DNA of 64,000 nt from Microtetraspora glauca (GCA_000721275.1 JOFO01000017.1:1-64000), one strand, 5' to 3'. Shown: positions 1 through 9,445, counted from the first letter of the stretch. Notes: generated from the sequence alone by a model not told the origin. A program made the numbers and translations.

Positions 1-348
1 GTCCTCAACGGCGGCCGCATCGTCGCCGAAGGCACCGCCGACCAGCTCAAGCGCCAGATCCCCGGCGGCCACGTCCGCCTCCGCTTCACCGACCCCACCA
101 CCTACCGCAGCGCCGCCGACGCGCTGGGCGGGGCCGCCGCGCGGGACGACGAGGCCCTGACGCTCCAGCTCGCGAACGACGGCAGCCAGCGGGCGCTCCG
201 GGCGCTCCTCGACCGGCTGGACACGGCCGGCGTCGAGGCCGACGAACTCACCGTCCACACCCCGGACCTCGACGACGTCTTCTTCGCCCTGACCGCGACC
301 GACACCTCCCCCACCGTCCCCGCCCAGCCGAAGGAGAACGTCCGATGA
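1..348 (+). CDS. ABC exporter ATPase, C-terminal part (DrrA-like, cut by window edge)
   Basis: Only the last 115 codons are visible; Walker and signature motifs lie off the left edge. The fragment opens with NGGRIVAEGTAD (residues 3-14), the stretch that follows the H-loop in drug-type ABC-2 ATPases, and closes with PDLDDVFFALT (88-98), a hallmark of the DrrA C-terminal extension. The stop codon overlaps the start of the permease gene (ATGA), so the two are translationally coupled and presumably form one exporter. The substrate cannot be read from the sequence; DrrA/DrrB pairs usually export drugs or lipids. Confidence 0.85.
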   Translation, partial: VLNGGRIVAEGTADQLKRQIPGGHVRLRFTDPTTYRSAADALGGAAARDDEALTLQLANDGSQRALRALLDRLDTAGVEADELTVHTPDLDDVFFALTATDTSPTVPAQPKENVR

Positions 349-1013
349 GCACCCTGTCCCTCGCCGTCCGCGACTCGTCCACGATGCTCCGGCGGAACCT
401 CCTCCACGCCCGCCGCTACCCCTCCCTCACCCTCAACCTGCTCCTCACGCCGGTGATGCTGCTCCTGCTCTTCGTCTACGTCTTCGGCGACGTGATGAGC
501 GCGGGCATGGGCGGCGGCGCGGACCGCGCGGCGTACGTCGCCTACCTGGTCCCCGGGCTGCTGCTGATGACGATCGGGTCCACCGTGATCGGCACGGCGG
601 TCTCCGTCGCCAACGACATGAACGAGGGCATCATCGCCCGCTTCCGCACCATGGCGATCCACCGCCCGTCGATCCTCGTCGGACACGTGGTCCTGTTCGC
701 GACGGCGCTCACCTGGATCGCGGTCGGCATGGGCCTGGTCTCCCCGACCGCCGAGGCCGCTTCCAACAACGCGCTCCCGCTGATCTTCCTGCCGCTGATC
801 TCCAGCACCTTCGTGCCGGTCGCCCAGATGCCGGGCTGGTTCCAGCCGATCGCGGAGTACCAGCCCTTCACCCCGGCCATCGAGACCCTCCGCGGCCTGC
901 TCCTCGGCACCGGGATCGGCCACCACGGCTGGCTCGCGGTCGCCTGGTGCGCCGGCCTCGCCGTCCTCGGCTACGTCTGGTCGGCGAAGACCTTCGCGAA
1001 GGACCCGCGGTAA
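345..1013 (+). CDS. ABC-2 type permease (DrrB-like), apparently lacking one membrane hairpin
   Basis: A 222-residue inner-membrane permease that should pair with the upstream ATPase. Hydrophobic segments lie at about 26-48 and 64-84, and the RFRTM coupling segment at 100-103 is present. Relatives normally run on for roughly 35 residues (the end of one membrane helix, a loop and the start of the next) between GHVV (113-116) and the LF-ALTW segment; here GHVV at about nt 690 joins LFATALTW directly. Usual length is about 250-285 residues. The frame is intact on both sides, so this is a clean in-frame loss, a true variant or an assembly error. The family call is firm; whether the exporter works is open. 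Confidence 0.8.
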   Translation: MSTLSLAVRDSSTMLRRNLLHARRYPSLTLNLLLTPVMLLLLFVYVFGDVMSAGMGGGADRAAYVAYLVPGLLLMTIGSTVIGTAVSVANDMNEGIIARFRTMAIHRPSILVGHVVLFATALTWIAVGMGLVSPTAEAASNNALPLIFLPLISSTFVPVAQMPGWFQPIAEYQPFTPAIETLRGLLLGTGIGHHGWLAVAWCAGLAVLGYVWSAKTFAKDPR

Positions 1014-1129
1014 GCGCGGTGCCAGTCGGTCCGGCATCCGCGCACCCACCCCCCAGGGGCGGCCCCTCCCGGCACCACGCCGGCGACGGGCCGCCCCTTC
1101 GGCGTCCCCGGACGCCGCGGTCCCGCGCG

Positions 1130-1152
1130 TTGTCAGTGGGCCCTGTCACGAT
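1130..1152 (+). promoter_or_regulatory. RecA-NDp/PafBC-type promoter of the DUF4259 gene
   Basis: TTGTCAGTG (1130-1138), eight bases, then CACGAT (1147-1152). This fits the actinobacterial SOS-independent DNA-damage promoter (TTGTCRGTG-N8-TAnnnT), except that the -10 begins CA. Similar elements occur at 41283-41305, 44032-44054 and 47730-47752. Confidence 0.6.
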
Positions 1153-1195
1153 GACGACCAGACCGACCGCACGAGCGCGAAGGGGCGGGGACGCC

Positions 1196-1600
1196 ATGGG
1201 GACCTGGGACATCGGACCGTTCGACAACGACACCGCGGCCGACTTCTCATACCGGGTGGACGACGCCGCCGACGGGAAGAAGGCGGACGTGCTGCTCGCC
1301 GCCTTCCGGGAGGTGACGGGGACCGGGGAGGAGTACCTGGACGCGGACCTCGGGGCCGAGGCCGTCGCGTCGGCCGCGCTGGTGGCCGCGCAGTGCCCGG
1401 GCGGGGAGCCGGTGACGACCTCGTACGCCCCGAAGGAGCCGCTGGGCGAGCTGCCGGCCGCGCTGCGGGCGGAGGCGGTCGCCGCGCTGGACCGGGTGCT
1501 CGCCGAGCCGTCGGAACTCCTGGAGCTGTGGGAGGAGTCGGACGGCGAGGAGTGGAAGGCGGGGGTGCGGAGACTGCGGGACGTGCTCGCGGGCGCCTGA
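1196..1600 (+). CDS. DUF4259 domain protein
   Basis: 134 residues, cytosolic, no signal peptide or membrane segment. The N-terminus MGTWDIGPFDNDTAADF is the signature of DUF4259, a small family of unknown function common in Streptomyces. The ATG at 1196 is chosen because the family starts with MGTW and a purine-rich GGGGCGGGG lies just upstream; an in-frame ATG at 1151 overlaps the -10 and is unlikely. The gene stands alone behind a damage-type promoter, which would place it in a stress response, but no biochemical function is known. Confidence 0.85.
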   Translation: MGTWDIGPFDNDTAADFSYRVDDAADGKKADVLLAAFREVTGTGEEYLDADLGAEAVASAALVAAQCPGGEPVTTSYAPKEPLGELPAALRAEAVAALDRVLAEPSELLELWEESDGEEWKAGVRRLRDVLAGA

Positions 1601-1672
1601 CGCGGCCCGGGTGCGGGGCTCGCGCGGGCGTGCCGTGCGGCCCGGGTGGGGATCGTTGGGCGTGCCTCCGGC

Positions 1673-2047
1673 TCACGCCGACGGCGCTCGGGCGCCTCTC
1701 CGGCGGGCGGTGAGCCCCCACACCACCGCCGCGACGGCCGAACCGACCGCGGTGACCGCGAGGAGCAGCAGCGCCGGGTTCAGCCACACCGGCACGATCT
1801 CCTCCCCGCCGCACACCAGGCTCACCGGCAGTTCGCTGCGGCTGTCCGGGGTGATCAGGCGGCCCGCCTTGAACCAGCACGAGTCCTGCGGCTGGAGGAA
1901 CAGCACGTACGACAGCCCGTACACGTGCAGCGCCCCGCCGAGCACGGCGGCGGTCACGGCGGTCCACGCCGCCTTCTTCGCGGGCGTGCGCCGGCGCGGG
2001 GTGGCGGCCATCGGTCGGCGGCCCGCCGGAGTCCGGGTGCCGTCCAT
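1673..2047 (-). CDS. Small two-helix membrane protein, unknown function
   Basis: 124 residues. A basic N-terminus (RRR at 18-20, KK at 24-25) precedes a first membrane helix at about 28-50 and a second at 93-112. The loop between them, likely outside the membrane, carries two cysteines (about 57 and 79), which may form a disulfide. The ATG at 2047 has a good ribosome site (GGGAGGGG). The downstream neighbour is convergent, so it is probably transcribed alone. I do not recognise the family. Confidence 0.65.
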   Translation of the reverse strand: MDGTRTPAGRRPMAATPRRRTPAKKAAWTAVTAAVLGGALHVYGLSYVLFLQPQDSCWFKAGRLITPDSRSELPVSLVCGGEEIVPVWLNPALLLLAVTAVGSAVAAVVWGLTARRRGARAPSA

Positions 2048-2162
2048 GGTGGTCCCCTCCCTGGCGCGGCTGATCGGCGCGGACGGCTCCCCTCCCCGGG
2101 GAGCGGCCGCTCGGAGGTGAGCGTAGCGGTGCGGGACGGTGTGGTTCGCGTGCGGCGGGTAG

Positions 2163-2846
<684 letters not shown>

Positions 2847-2873
2847 CCCCGCGCCGGGTCCGCCCGGGCCGGG

Positions 2874-3518
2874 TCACTTCCGCCAGAAGAGGTGGTGGGT
2901 GACGCCGCTCGGGCTCGGCACGACGTCCAGGTGGTAGCGGTCGGTCAGCTCGTCGGGCGTGTCCCAGAGCTTGAGGCCGCTGCCGAGCTTCACGGGGGCG
3001 ACGGCGACGTGCAGGGTGTCGACGAGGCCGGCGTCCAGGAACGCGCGGATCGTCGTCACCCCGCCGCCGAGGCGCACGTCCTTCCCGTCCGCCGCCTCCT
3101 TCGCCCGTTCCAGGGCGGTCGCCGGGTCGGCGTCGAGGAAGTGGAAGGTGGTGTCGGAGAGCGTGAAGGACGGGCGCTCGTGGTGGGTGAGGACGAAGAC
3201 GGGGGTGTGGAACGGCGGCTCCTCGCCCCACCAGCCCTTCCACTCCTCGTCGCGCCAGGGGCCGCGCTGGGGGCCGAACTTGTTGCGGCCCATGATCTCG
3301 GCGCCGATGTTGTGGTGGAAGTCGCGGACCAGGTAGTCGTCCAGGCCGCGGCTGCCGCCGGGGTCGGTGCGGGTGGGCCAGCCGGCGGTGGCCCCGGCCC
3401 AGGCGAAGAGCTTCGCCGGGTCGGCGTGCCCGAAGGGCCGCTCCAGGGACTGGTCCTCGCCGGCGGCGATCCCGTCGGCGGAGACGGAGAAGTTCTGGAC
3501 TTTCAGCAGCTGGGGCAT
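2874..3518 (-). CDS. Dihydrofolate reductase family protein (RibD C-terminal fold)
   Basis: 214 residues of the RibD C-terminal/DHFR-like NADPH reductase fold. Typical marks are NFSVSADGIAAG at the N-terminus, an MGRNKFGP segment, VFVLTHHERPSF, and LGGGVTTIRAFLDAGLVDTL near residue 155, the cofactor-binding GGG with the LxAGLVDEL-type helix. These stand-alone proteins in actinobacteria are mostly uncharacterised; activity on folate is not implied. The start at 3518 follows CCAGGAGGAGCCCC. It is divergent from the TetR gene, and the shared 136-bp region holds a perfect palindrome, so it is a plausible target of that regulator. Confidence 0.8.
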   Translation of the reverse strand: MPQLLKVQNFSVSADGIAAGEDQSLERPFGHADPAKLFAWAGATAGWPTRTDPGGSRGLDDYLVRDFHHNIGAEIMGRNKFGPQRGPWRDEEWKGWWGEEPPFHTPVFVLTHHERPSFTLSDTTFHFLDADPATALERAKEAADGKDVRLGGGVTTIRAFLDAGLVDTLHVAVAPVKLGSGLKLWDTPDELTDRYHLDVVPSPSGVTHHLFWRK

Positions 3519-3628
3519 GGGGCTCCTCCTGGGGTGTTCGTTCCGTGCTCTTTCCGCGTTCCGCAGTGATGACCGTCCGGGCGGCGCGAACTCATCGCGG
3601 GCGGATACCCTGGCGAAGGGGTTCAGTT

Positions 3629-3638
3629 GTAGTACTAC
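3629..3638. promoter_or_regulatory. Palindrome in the reductase/TetR divergent promoter
   Basis: GTAGTACTAC is a perfect 10-bp palindrome, 17 bp before the TetR start. Position and symmetry make it a candidate autoregulatory TetR operator; no experiment is implied. Confidence 0.4.
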
Positions 3639-3654
3639 GAACGGAGTGGTCTCC

Positions 3655-4236
3655 ATGGCCCGTCGGAACGAGGAACGGCGCGCCGCGCTCGTGGACGCCG
3701 CGATCGAGGTGCTGGCCCGCGACGGCGCCCGGGGCCTGACCTTCCGGGCGGTGGACGGCGAGGCCGGGGTGCCGACGGGGACGGCGTCCAACTACTTCGC
3801 CAACCGCGACGACCTGCTCACCCAGGCCGGCGCCCGCGTCTACGAACGGCTCCAGCCGGACGACGCGACCCTGGAGGGGACCAGGACCGCGCCGCACGAC
3901 AAGGCGACGTACACGCGGCTCATGCGGGAGCTGGTCGGGCGGATCTCCGCCTTCCGCACCGGCTACCTCGCGCTCCTCGAACTCCGCCTGGAGGCCACCC
4001 GCCGGCCCGCGCTCCGCGCGATCCTCACCGAGCGGATCCGGGCCGACGTCGAGCAGAACGTGACCTTCCACGAGGCGTCCGGGCTGCCCGGCGACGCCAC
4101 CGCCGTCAAGCTGCTCGTGCTCACCCTGAACTGGCTGATCGTGGAGCAGCTGACCCTCCCCGACGTCTTCTCGGAGGAGGAGCGCGACGCGCTGGTGGCG
4201 GCGGCGGTCGACCGGATCGTCTTCACCCGGGGGTGA
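3655..4236 (+). CDS. TetR family transcriptional regulator
   Basis: 193 residues. The N-terminal helix-turn-helix spans about residues 8-55: RRAALVDAAIEVLARDGARG, then FRAVDGEAGVPTGTASNYFA, where TASNYF replaces the more common TLYRYF. The C-terminal half is the helical ligand-binding and dimer domain. The ATG at 3655 is chosen because the HTH begins immediately after it. The gene is divergent from the DHFR-like reductase and ends four bases from the convergent next gene. It likely represses itself and the reductase through the palindrome at 3629-3638; ligand unknown. Confidence 0.85.
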   Translation: MARRNEERRAALVDAAIEVLARDGARGLTFRAVDGEAGVPTGTASNYFANRDDLLTQAGARVYERLQPDDATLEGTRTAPHDKATYTRLMRELVGRISAFRTGYLALLELRLEATRRPALRAILTERIRADVEQNVTFHEASGLPGDATAVKLLVLTLNWLIVEQLTLPDVFSEEERDALVAAAVDRIVFTRG

Positions 4237-4240
4237 CGGG

Positions 4241-6331
4241 TCAGTACAGGCCCTTCGTCACGTAGAGGCAGTTGGTGTACGAGTAGCCCGGCTCGATCGT
4301 CGCCTTGCTGCTCTTGGTGTCGCCGGCCGTGGAGAAGCCGGACCCGGCCCGCTTCTGGAGCAGGTGGTAGGTGCCCGCGGGCAGCTGGATCGTCGCCTTC
4401 GGGTACGTCGAGGACGGGCCGGAGCACGGCTTGAAGCCCGGGCGGAGGGTGTCCAGCCGCTCGTAGCTGCGGCAGCCGCCGCACGCCTTCAGGGTGATCT
4501 TGCCGGTGACCGGTCCGGTGTAGAGGAGTTCGACCTCGTCGTCGGCGTCGTTGCTGATCACCATCGTCATCCGGGCGCCGCCCGGCACCGTCGACGGCGG
4601 CAGCTTCCGCCCGGCGTCCGGGGCCTCGGCGGCGATCTGCGCGGCGATGGAGATCGAGCGGGCGTGGGAGACCGACTCGCCGTCCGGGTAGTCCTTGACG
4701 TACCGGTCCATGGTCGCGGCGGCGTCGGCGAACTCCTTGTCGCCGAACTGGTCGGTGCCGCAGGCGAAGACGCCCTTCCGCACGCCCCGGTCCGCCTCCG
4801 CCCGCGCCCCGTCCAGCGGGAGCCCCTTGACGCCGGTCGTGACCGTCCGCAGGGCCCGCAGCTCCTCGGTGACGGCGCAGCGGTCGGCCGACGTGTCGCC
4901 GACCGCGGCGGCCTTGGCCCGGATCGCGTCCCGGACCGCCGCCGTCGCCTTCCCGGTGTACGGGGACTGGGGGAAGGTGGCGGTCAGGTCGTTGAAGTGG
5001 TCCGTGGCGGCGGCGGTCGTCGTCCCGCCGAGGGCGCCCGCGCCGCACGCGTACAGCGAGTGGGCCAGCGGCTCGTCCGTCCCGGCCGGACGGTCGCCGA
5101 GCAGCGCCTTGTCGACGGTGTCCGGCAGCGACCGCAGGTGCTTCAGCGGGAGGATCGCCGCGCAGTACTTCTTCTCGTCGTACGGGGCGGAGACCGTCTC
5201 GTAGTACGCGTCGAGACTGGCCGGTACGCGCTGCGCGGCCCGCGAGCCCGCGTGGTCCCGGGCCAGCTCCTGGTACGTGGTGAGCGCCTTGCGGTAGCCG
5301 GGCTCGGCGGTCGCGAAGTCCGTGGCCGCGCCGCTCCTCACCAGCGCGTCGGCGTCGGCGAGCCGGGCCAGCAGCGCCTGCTGGCGGGCCTCCTCGCGGG
5401 CGTCCTCGTGCGCGCCCGCCCAGGCGACGGCGCCGCCGGCGGGTGCGGCGAGCAGCAGGACGGCGAGCGGCAGCGCCAGGCGGCGGACCGTCGTGCCGAA
5501 GGCGAGCCGGGCGCGCAGGCCGCGCCGGGCGCCGTCGGCGGCGACGGCCAGCAGGAAGGCGCCGTACCCGGCGAGCGCGGCCCCCGGCACGCCGTCCGCG
5601 TCGGCCGGCAGCGCCGCGACGAGGAGTCCGGCGGTGGCGGCCCAGCAGAGCGCCGCCCAGAGCCACTTCCGGAGCACGACGTAACCGAGCCCGAGGCAGG
5701 AGAGGTTGAGCAGCGCGACCAGGACGGCCTGGAGCGGGCGTGCCTCGCCCGGCGCCCCGCCGCCGGGTCCGCCGTACGGGCCGCCGTGGCCGCCCGGCGG
5801 GGCGGTGGGCGGCGGCGGAAGCGTCCCGGCCCCGGCCCAGCCGGGCGCGGGCGCGGGCGCCTGCGCGGGCGGGGGGCCGTAGGCGCCGCCGTAGCCGCCG
5901 TGGCTCGCGTCAGGAGCACCGTGGCCGCCGTACTGGCCCTGACCGCCGTGGCCGCCCTGACCGCCGTGCCCGCCGTGCGCCGCGTAGCTCGCGCCGTGGC
6001 CCTCGGTCGGCGGCCCGAAGCCGCCGCCGGCGGTGCCGGCGCCGGTCGTGCCCTGCGAGCCGCCGTTCTGCGGCGCCTCCCAGGGGGCCGGCCCCGGTGC
6101 GGGCAGCCGGAAGGAGCCGGTGGCGGAGGGATCCGTACCGCTCCCGGCCGCGGGGCCCGGACCGGCGTCCGTACCTCCGCCGCCGTCCCTGCGGGGCCGC
6201 ATCATGATCGTGGCGCCGGAGGAGTCCTCGTCCCGGGGCACCCGGTCCTGCGGTGCCGCGTCCTGGGGCGGTGCGTCCTGCGGTTCCTCGTCGCCTCGCG
6301 GGCGCGCGTCGTTCGGTTCTTCCCCCGCCAC
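4241..6331 (-). CDS. Large Gly/His-rich multi-helix membrane protein with extracellular repeat-like C-terminus
   Basis: 696 residues. The first roughly 220 residues are disordered: acidic/Gln-Pro, then an IMMRPRRD segment, then a Gly-His-Gln-Tyr repeat region (units such as GGHGGQ) and a Pro-rich stretch. Four to five hydrophobic segments follow (about 225-330). The C-terminal half is helical with TPR-like spacing and several cysteines, ending in a beta-rich domain with a CGGCRSYERL motif. The GTG at 6331 is used because a GAGGGGGAACC site precedes it. Likely a wall-facing membrane protein conserved in streptomycetes; I cannot assign a function. Confidence 0.65.
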   Translation of the reverse strand: MAGEEPNDARPRGDEEPQDAPPQDAAPQDRVPRDEDSSGATIMMRPRRDGGGGTDAGPGPAAGSGTDPSATGSFRLPAPGPAPWEAPQNGGSQGTTGAGTAGGGFGPPTEGHGASYAAHGGHGGQGGHGGQGQYGGHGAPDASHGGYGGAYGPPPAQAPAPAPGWAGAGTLPPPPTAPPGGHGGPYGGPGGGAPGEARPLQAVLVALLNLSCLGLGYVVLRKWLWAALCWAATAGLLVAALPADADGVPGAALAGYGAFLLAVAADGARRGLRARLAFGTTVRRLALPLAVLLLAAPAGGAVAWAGAHEDAREEARQQALLARLADADALVRSGAATDFATAEPGYRKALTTYQELARDHAGSRAAQRVPASLDAYYETVSAPYDEKKYCAAILPLKHLRSLPDTVDKALLGDRPAGTDEPLAHSLYACGAGALGGTTTAAATDHFNDLTATFPQSPYTGKATAAVRDAIRAKAAAVGDTSADRCAVTEELRALRTVTTGVKGLPLDGARAEADRGVRKGVFACGTDQFGDKEFADAAATMDRYVKDYPDGESVSHARSISIAAQIAAEAPDAGRKLPPSTVPGGARMTMVISNDADDEVELLYTGPVTGKITLKACGGCRSYERLDTLRPGFKPCSGPSSTYPKATIQLPAGTYHLLQKRAGSGFSTAGDTKSSKATIEPGYSYTNCLYVTKGLY

Positions 6332-6457
6332 GGTTCCCCCTCGTGGTCCTGGCGCGGCGACCCGTACCGCGCCCGCTCGTTCCCCATACCCTTCACCGGA
6401 CCGGCACACGCGTCCAGCGGATTGCGGGCGGTGCGCGGTTCCGGCGGCCGGAGGGCC

Positions 6458-6463
6458 TAGAGT
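6458..6463 (+). promoter_or_regulatory. -10 element of a leaderless promoter for the amidase gene
   Basis: TAGAGT ends 6 nt before the GTG start at 6470, with no ribosome site between. This is the usual geometry of leaderless transcripts in Streptomyces. Confidence 0.5.
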
Positions 6464-6469
6464 CGCGGG

Positions 6470-7351
6470 GTGCCGTACGACCACGCGAACCTCCTGCCCG
6501 CCGCCCGCGCCGCGCTCGCGGCGCTCGTCTGCTCCGCCGCGCTCGCCGGGTGCGGCGCCGCCTCCGAGGCCGCGCAGGGCAGCCGGGGGCCGGGCGCGGC
6601 GGCCACGCCGTCCGCCACCGCGACCCGTACCCCCTCCGCCACGGCGACGCCCCCGGCGGACCGTCCGCTCGCCGGGCGGACCGTGGTGGTCGACCCGGGG
6701 CACAACCCGGGGAACTTCCGGCACACGCGGGAGATCAACGAGAAGGTGGACATCGGGACGGCCCGCAAGGAGTGCGACACCACCGGCACGGCGACGGACG
6801 CGACCGGCGGCGCGGCCCCGTACACGGAGGCAGCTTTCACGCTGGACGTGTCGCACCGGCTGCGGGACCTGCTGGAGGCGCGGGGCGCGACGGTGGTGCT
6901 GACGCACGACGCGGACCGGCCGTACGGGCCGTGCATCGACGAGCGGGCCCGGATCGGGAACGCGGCGAAGGCCGACGCGGTCGTCTCCGTCCACGCCGAC
7001 GGCTCCGCGAAGGGGAACCGCGGCTTCCATGTGATCGTGCCCGCGAAGGTGAAGGAGGGCGCGGCGGACACCGGTCCGATCGTGGCGCCGTCGCGCGCGC
7101 TCGGCGAGCGGATCGTCGCCGGCTTCCGCCGGGCGACCGGCACCTCCCCCGCCAACTACCTCGGCGGAGGTACCGGTTTGGACGTCCGTTCGGATCTCGG
7201 AGGTCTCAATCTGTCAACGGCGCCCAAGGTCTTCGTCGAATGCGGCAATATGCGTGATCCGAAGGACGCCGCACTGCTGACGTCCGGGGCGTGGCGGCAG
7301 AAGGCCGCGCGGGGCATCGCCGACGGCATCGTGACCTACCTCCAGGGGTAG
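6470..7351 (+). CDS. N-acetylmuramoyl-L-alanine amidase (Amidase_3), lipoprotein
   Basis: 293 residues. A signal sequence ends in the lipobox ALAGC (Cys28), so the enzyme should be lipid-anchored outside the membrane. After a Thr/Ala-rich linker the zinc amidase domain runs from about 70 to 292: VVVDPGHNPGN gives His78, Glu120 in YTEAAF and His175 in SVHADG complete the zinc site, and Glu257 in FVECGN is the catalytic glutamate. All four key residues are present, so it should cleave the bond between MurNAc and the peptide stem of peptidoglycan. The start is a GTG and translation is probably leaderless. It is divergent from the Gly/His-rich membrane protein. Confidence 0.9.
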   Translation: MPYDHANLLPAARAALAALVCSAALAGCGAASEAAQGSRGPGAAATPSATATRTPSATATPPADRPLAGRTVVVDPGHNPGNFRHTREINEKVDIGTARKECDTTGTATDATGGAAPYTEAAFTLDVSHRLRDLLEARGATVVLTHDADRPYGPCIDERARIGNAAKADAVVSVHADGSAKGNRGFHVIVPAKVKEGAADTGPIVAPSRALGERIVAGFRRATGTSPANYLGGGTGLDVRSDLGGLNLSTAPKVFVECGNMRDPKDAALLTSGAWRQKAARGIADGIVTYLQG

Positions 7352-7452
7352 AACCGGCGAGCGATAGATTCGCTCCGTACGATGGGGCCGCCCCCGTGCC
7401 GAGAAACCGGCGCCCGCCCGACGCGACGACGACCCGACGAAGGACTTCTTAC

Positions 7453-8283
7453 GTGAATATCCGCTCCCTCACCCGAGGCGATGGCGTGCTGATCGGTGCT
7501 GCGGTGGTGCTGTTCATCGCCTCGTTCCTCGACACCACCGGCTGCGACGGCCCGGCCGCCATCTGCGACCAGATCGACTTCGCGAACTCGTGGGAGACCT
7601 CGCCGCTCGGCTGGGGCACCTTCTTCCTCGGCATCGTCGGCGCCGCGCTCGTCGTCCTCTCCCACGGCCTGCCGCAGCCGCGCAAGGTCCTGGGCCTGGA
7701 GCTCGGCCAGGTCGGCGCCGCCTTCACGATCGCCGCCGCCTGGACCACCCTGATGTGGGTCTTCGAGGCCGAGAACGCCGGCGCCGGCCTGATCCTCGGC
7801 CTGATCGGCGCGCTCCTCGGCGCCGCCGCCGCGCTCGCCGCCCCGATGGTCCCCGCCCTGAAGGCCCCGCTCGTCGGCGCCCCGCGTCCGGCGGCCCCGC
7901 AGCCGTACGGCGGCCACCCGCAGCAGGGCGTCCCCGGCGGCTACGGCTACCCGGGCGCGCAGCAGGGCCAGCAGCCCTACCCGGCGCCGCACGACGCCTC
8001 GCAGGGCGGTTCGCCGTTCGGGCAGCCGCAGCCGCAGCAGGCCGCCGCGCAGCCGGAGCCGCAGGCCGCGGCGCAGGGCGCCTCGGACTTCACGCCGTTC
8101 TGGTTCGCCGTGCCGGTCGCCCGCCCGCTGTACGCGGAGGACGGCTCCGGCGCGCAGATCGCGGAACTGGCGCCCGGCACCTGGTACCTGGCCGTGGAGC
8201 AGCGCGGTCAGGCGCTGGTCGCGCAGACGCAGGACGGGCGCCGCGGCGTCCTCCAGGACGCCACCGGCATCCAGCGCGGCTGA
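7453..8283 (+). CDS. Four-helix membrane protein with Gln/Pro/Gly-rich linker and C-terminal globular domain
   Basis: 276 residues. Four hydrophobic segments (about 10-27, 50-70, 78-98, 104-125) form a small membrane domain with two cysteines in the first loop (TTGCDGPAAICD). A linker rich in Gln, Pro, Gly and Tyr (about 140-210) leads to a C-terminal domain of about 60 residues that starts TPFWFAVPVARPLY and ends QDGRRGVLQDATG. The layout resembles DUF5336-type actinobacterial membrane antigens. The GTG at 7453 follows GAAGGACTTCTTAC, a good site. Function unknown. A strong terminator follows. Confidence 0.7.
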   Translation: MNIRSLTRGDGVLIGAAVVLFIASFLDTTGCDGPAAICDQIDFANSWETSPLGWGTFFLGIVGAALVVLSHGLPQPRKVLGLELGQVGAAFTIAAAWTTLMWVFEAENAGAGLILGLIGALLGAAAALAAPMVPALKAPLVGAPRPAAPQPYGGHPQQGVPGGYGYPGAQQGQQPYPAPHDASQGGSPFGQPQPQQAAAQPEPQAAAQGASDFTPFWFAVPVARPLYAEDGSGAQIAELAPGTWYLAVEQRGQALVAQTQDGRRGVLQDATGIQRG

Positions 8284-8301
8284 CCTTCCCGGACCGTCGC
8301 G

Positions 8302-8341
8302 GCGGCCCCCCGACCGGAAGCCCTTCCGGTCGGGGGGCCGC
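8302..8341 (+). terminator. Strong hairpin terminator
   Basis: An 18-bp perfect stem (8302-8319 with 8324-8341) and a 4-nt loop, without a T-run, directly after the membrane-protein gene. It isolates that gene from the oxidoreductase downstream. Confidence 0.75.
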
Positions 8342-8368
8342 TGTCGTACAGTCCCCCGCACACCGGAT

Positions 8369-8383
8369 CTGACGGCCCGTCAG
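8369..8383. promoter_or_regulatory. Palindromic operator, CTGACGG-C-CCGTCAG
   Basis: A perfect 15-bp palindrome 28 bp before the F420-type oxidoreductase start. The same dyad type is found at 18075-18091, 18590-18604 and 28313-28329, so one regulator may bind all four. Confidence 0.55.
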
Positions 8384-8411
8384 GCGGTGGAGGAGAAGGG
8401 AGCGGCCGGTC

Positions 8412-9422
8412 ATGCGCCTGGGACTCGCGCTCGGCTACTGGGGCCGCGGCCCCTCCCCCGCCCATCTGGAGCTCGCGCGCGAGGCGGAGCGGCTCGGCTA
8501 CGACGCGGTGTGGACGGCGGAGGCGTGGGGCTCGGACGCCTTCACCGCGCTCACCTGGATCGCCGCCCACACCCGCCGGATCGGGCTCGGCACGGCGGTG
8601 GCGCAGATGGCGGCCCGCACCCCGACCGCGACGGCCATGCACGCCCTCACCCTGGACCACCTGTCGGGCGGCCGGATGCGGCTCGGCCTGGGGCTGTCGG
8701 GCCCGCAGGTGGTGGAGGGCTGGTACGGGCGGCCGTTCCCCCGCTCCCCGTTGACCGCCACCCGCGAGTACGTCGACGTGGTCCGGCAGGTGCTCCGCCG
8801 CGAGGCGCCGGTGCGGCTCGCCGGACGGCACCACTCCTTCCCGTACGCCGGAGAGGACGGCACCGGCCTCGGCAAGCCGCTCAAGCCGATCACCCACCCG
8901 CTCCGCGCGGACCTCCCGGTCCTGCTGGGCGCCGAGGGGCCCCGGAACATCGCGCAGACGCTGGAGATCGCCGACGGCTGGCTGCCGCTCTACTGGTCGC
9001 CCGGCCGCTGGCGCGCGGCGTACGCCCTCCCGGACCGGCTGCCCGACGGCTTCCGGGTCGCGCCGATGGTCCGCGCCCAGGTCTGCGACGACGTGCCGAA
9101 GGGCCTGCTGCCGGTCAAGGCGATGCTCGGCTTCTACATCGGCGGCATGGGGCACGCCACCCGCAACTTCCACGCCGACCTCATGGCCCGCATGGGCTAC
9201 GGGGAGGAGGCCCGGCACATCCAGCGCCTGTTCGCCGAGGGCCGCCGCGAGGAGGCCGTCCTCGCCGTCCCGGACGCCTTCGCCGACGAGATCTCCCTGG
9301 TCGGCCCGCGCGAGCGGATCGCGGACCGGCTCCAGGAGTGGCGGACCGGCCCGGTGACGGACCTGCTGGTCACGGCCCCGGACCGGGAGACCCTGCGGAC
9401 GCTCGCGGAGCTGGCCGGGTAG
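8412..9422 (+). CDS. LLM-class F420-dependent oxidoreductase
   Basis: 336 residues of the bacterial-luciferase-like TIM-barrel family that uses coenzyme F420 or flavin. Visible family marks are MRLGLALGYWG at the start, REAERLGYDAVWTAEAWGSD (about 25-44), RIGLGTAVAQMAARTP (about 57-72) and DHLSGGRMRLGLGLSG (about 85-100). The segment KSLLPVKAMLGFYIGGMG-like in the second half and a DEISLVGPRERIADRL C-terminal motif match the F420 subgroup. The start at 8412 has AAGGGAG upstream. The operator at 8369-8383 suggests co-control with the P450 and aldehyde dehydrogenase genes, so a role in redox steps on a hydrophobic substrate is plausible but unproven. Confidence 0.8.
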   Translation: MRLGLALGYWGRGPSPAHLELAREAERLGYDAVWTAEAWGSDAFTALTWIAAHTRRIGLGTAVAQMAARTPTATAMHALTLDHLSGGRMRLGLGLSGPQVVEGWYGRPFPRSPLTATREYVDVVRQVLRREAPVRLAGRHHSFPYAGEDGTGLGKPLKPITHPLRADLPVLLGAEGPRNIAQTLEIADGWLPLYWSPGRWRAAYALPDRLPDGFRVAPMVRAQVCDDVPKGLLPVKAMLGFYIGGMGHATRNFHADLMARMGYGEEARHIQRLFAEGRREEAVLAVPDAFADEISLVGPRERIADRLQEWRTGPVTDLLVTAPDRETLRTLAELAG

Positions 9423-9445
9423 GGCGGTCCGTCCGGAGGGACGGC

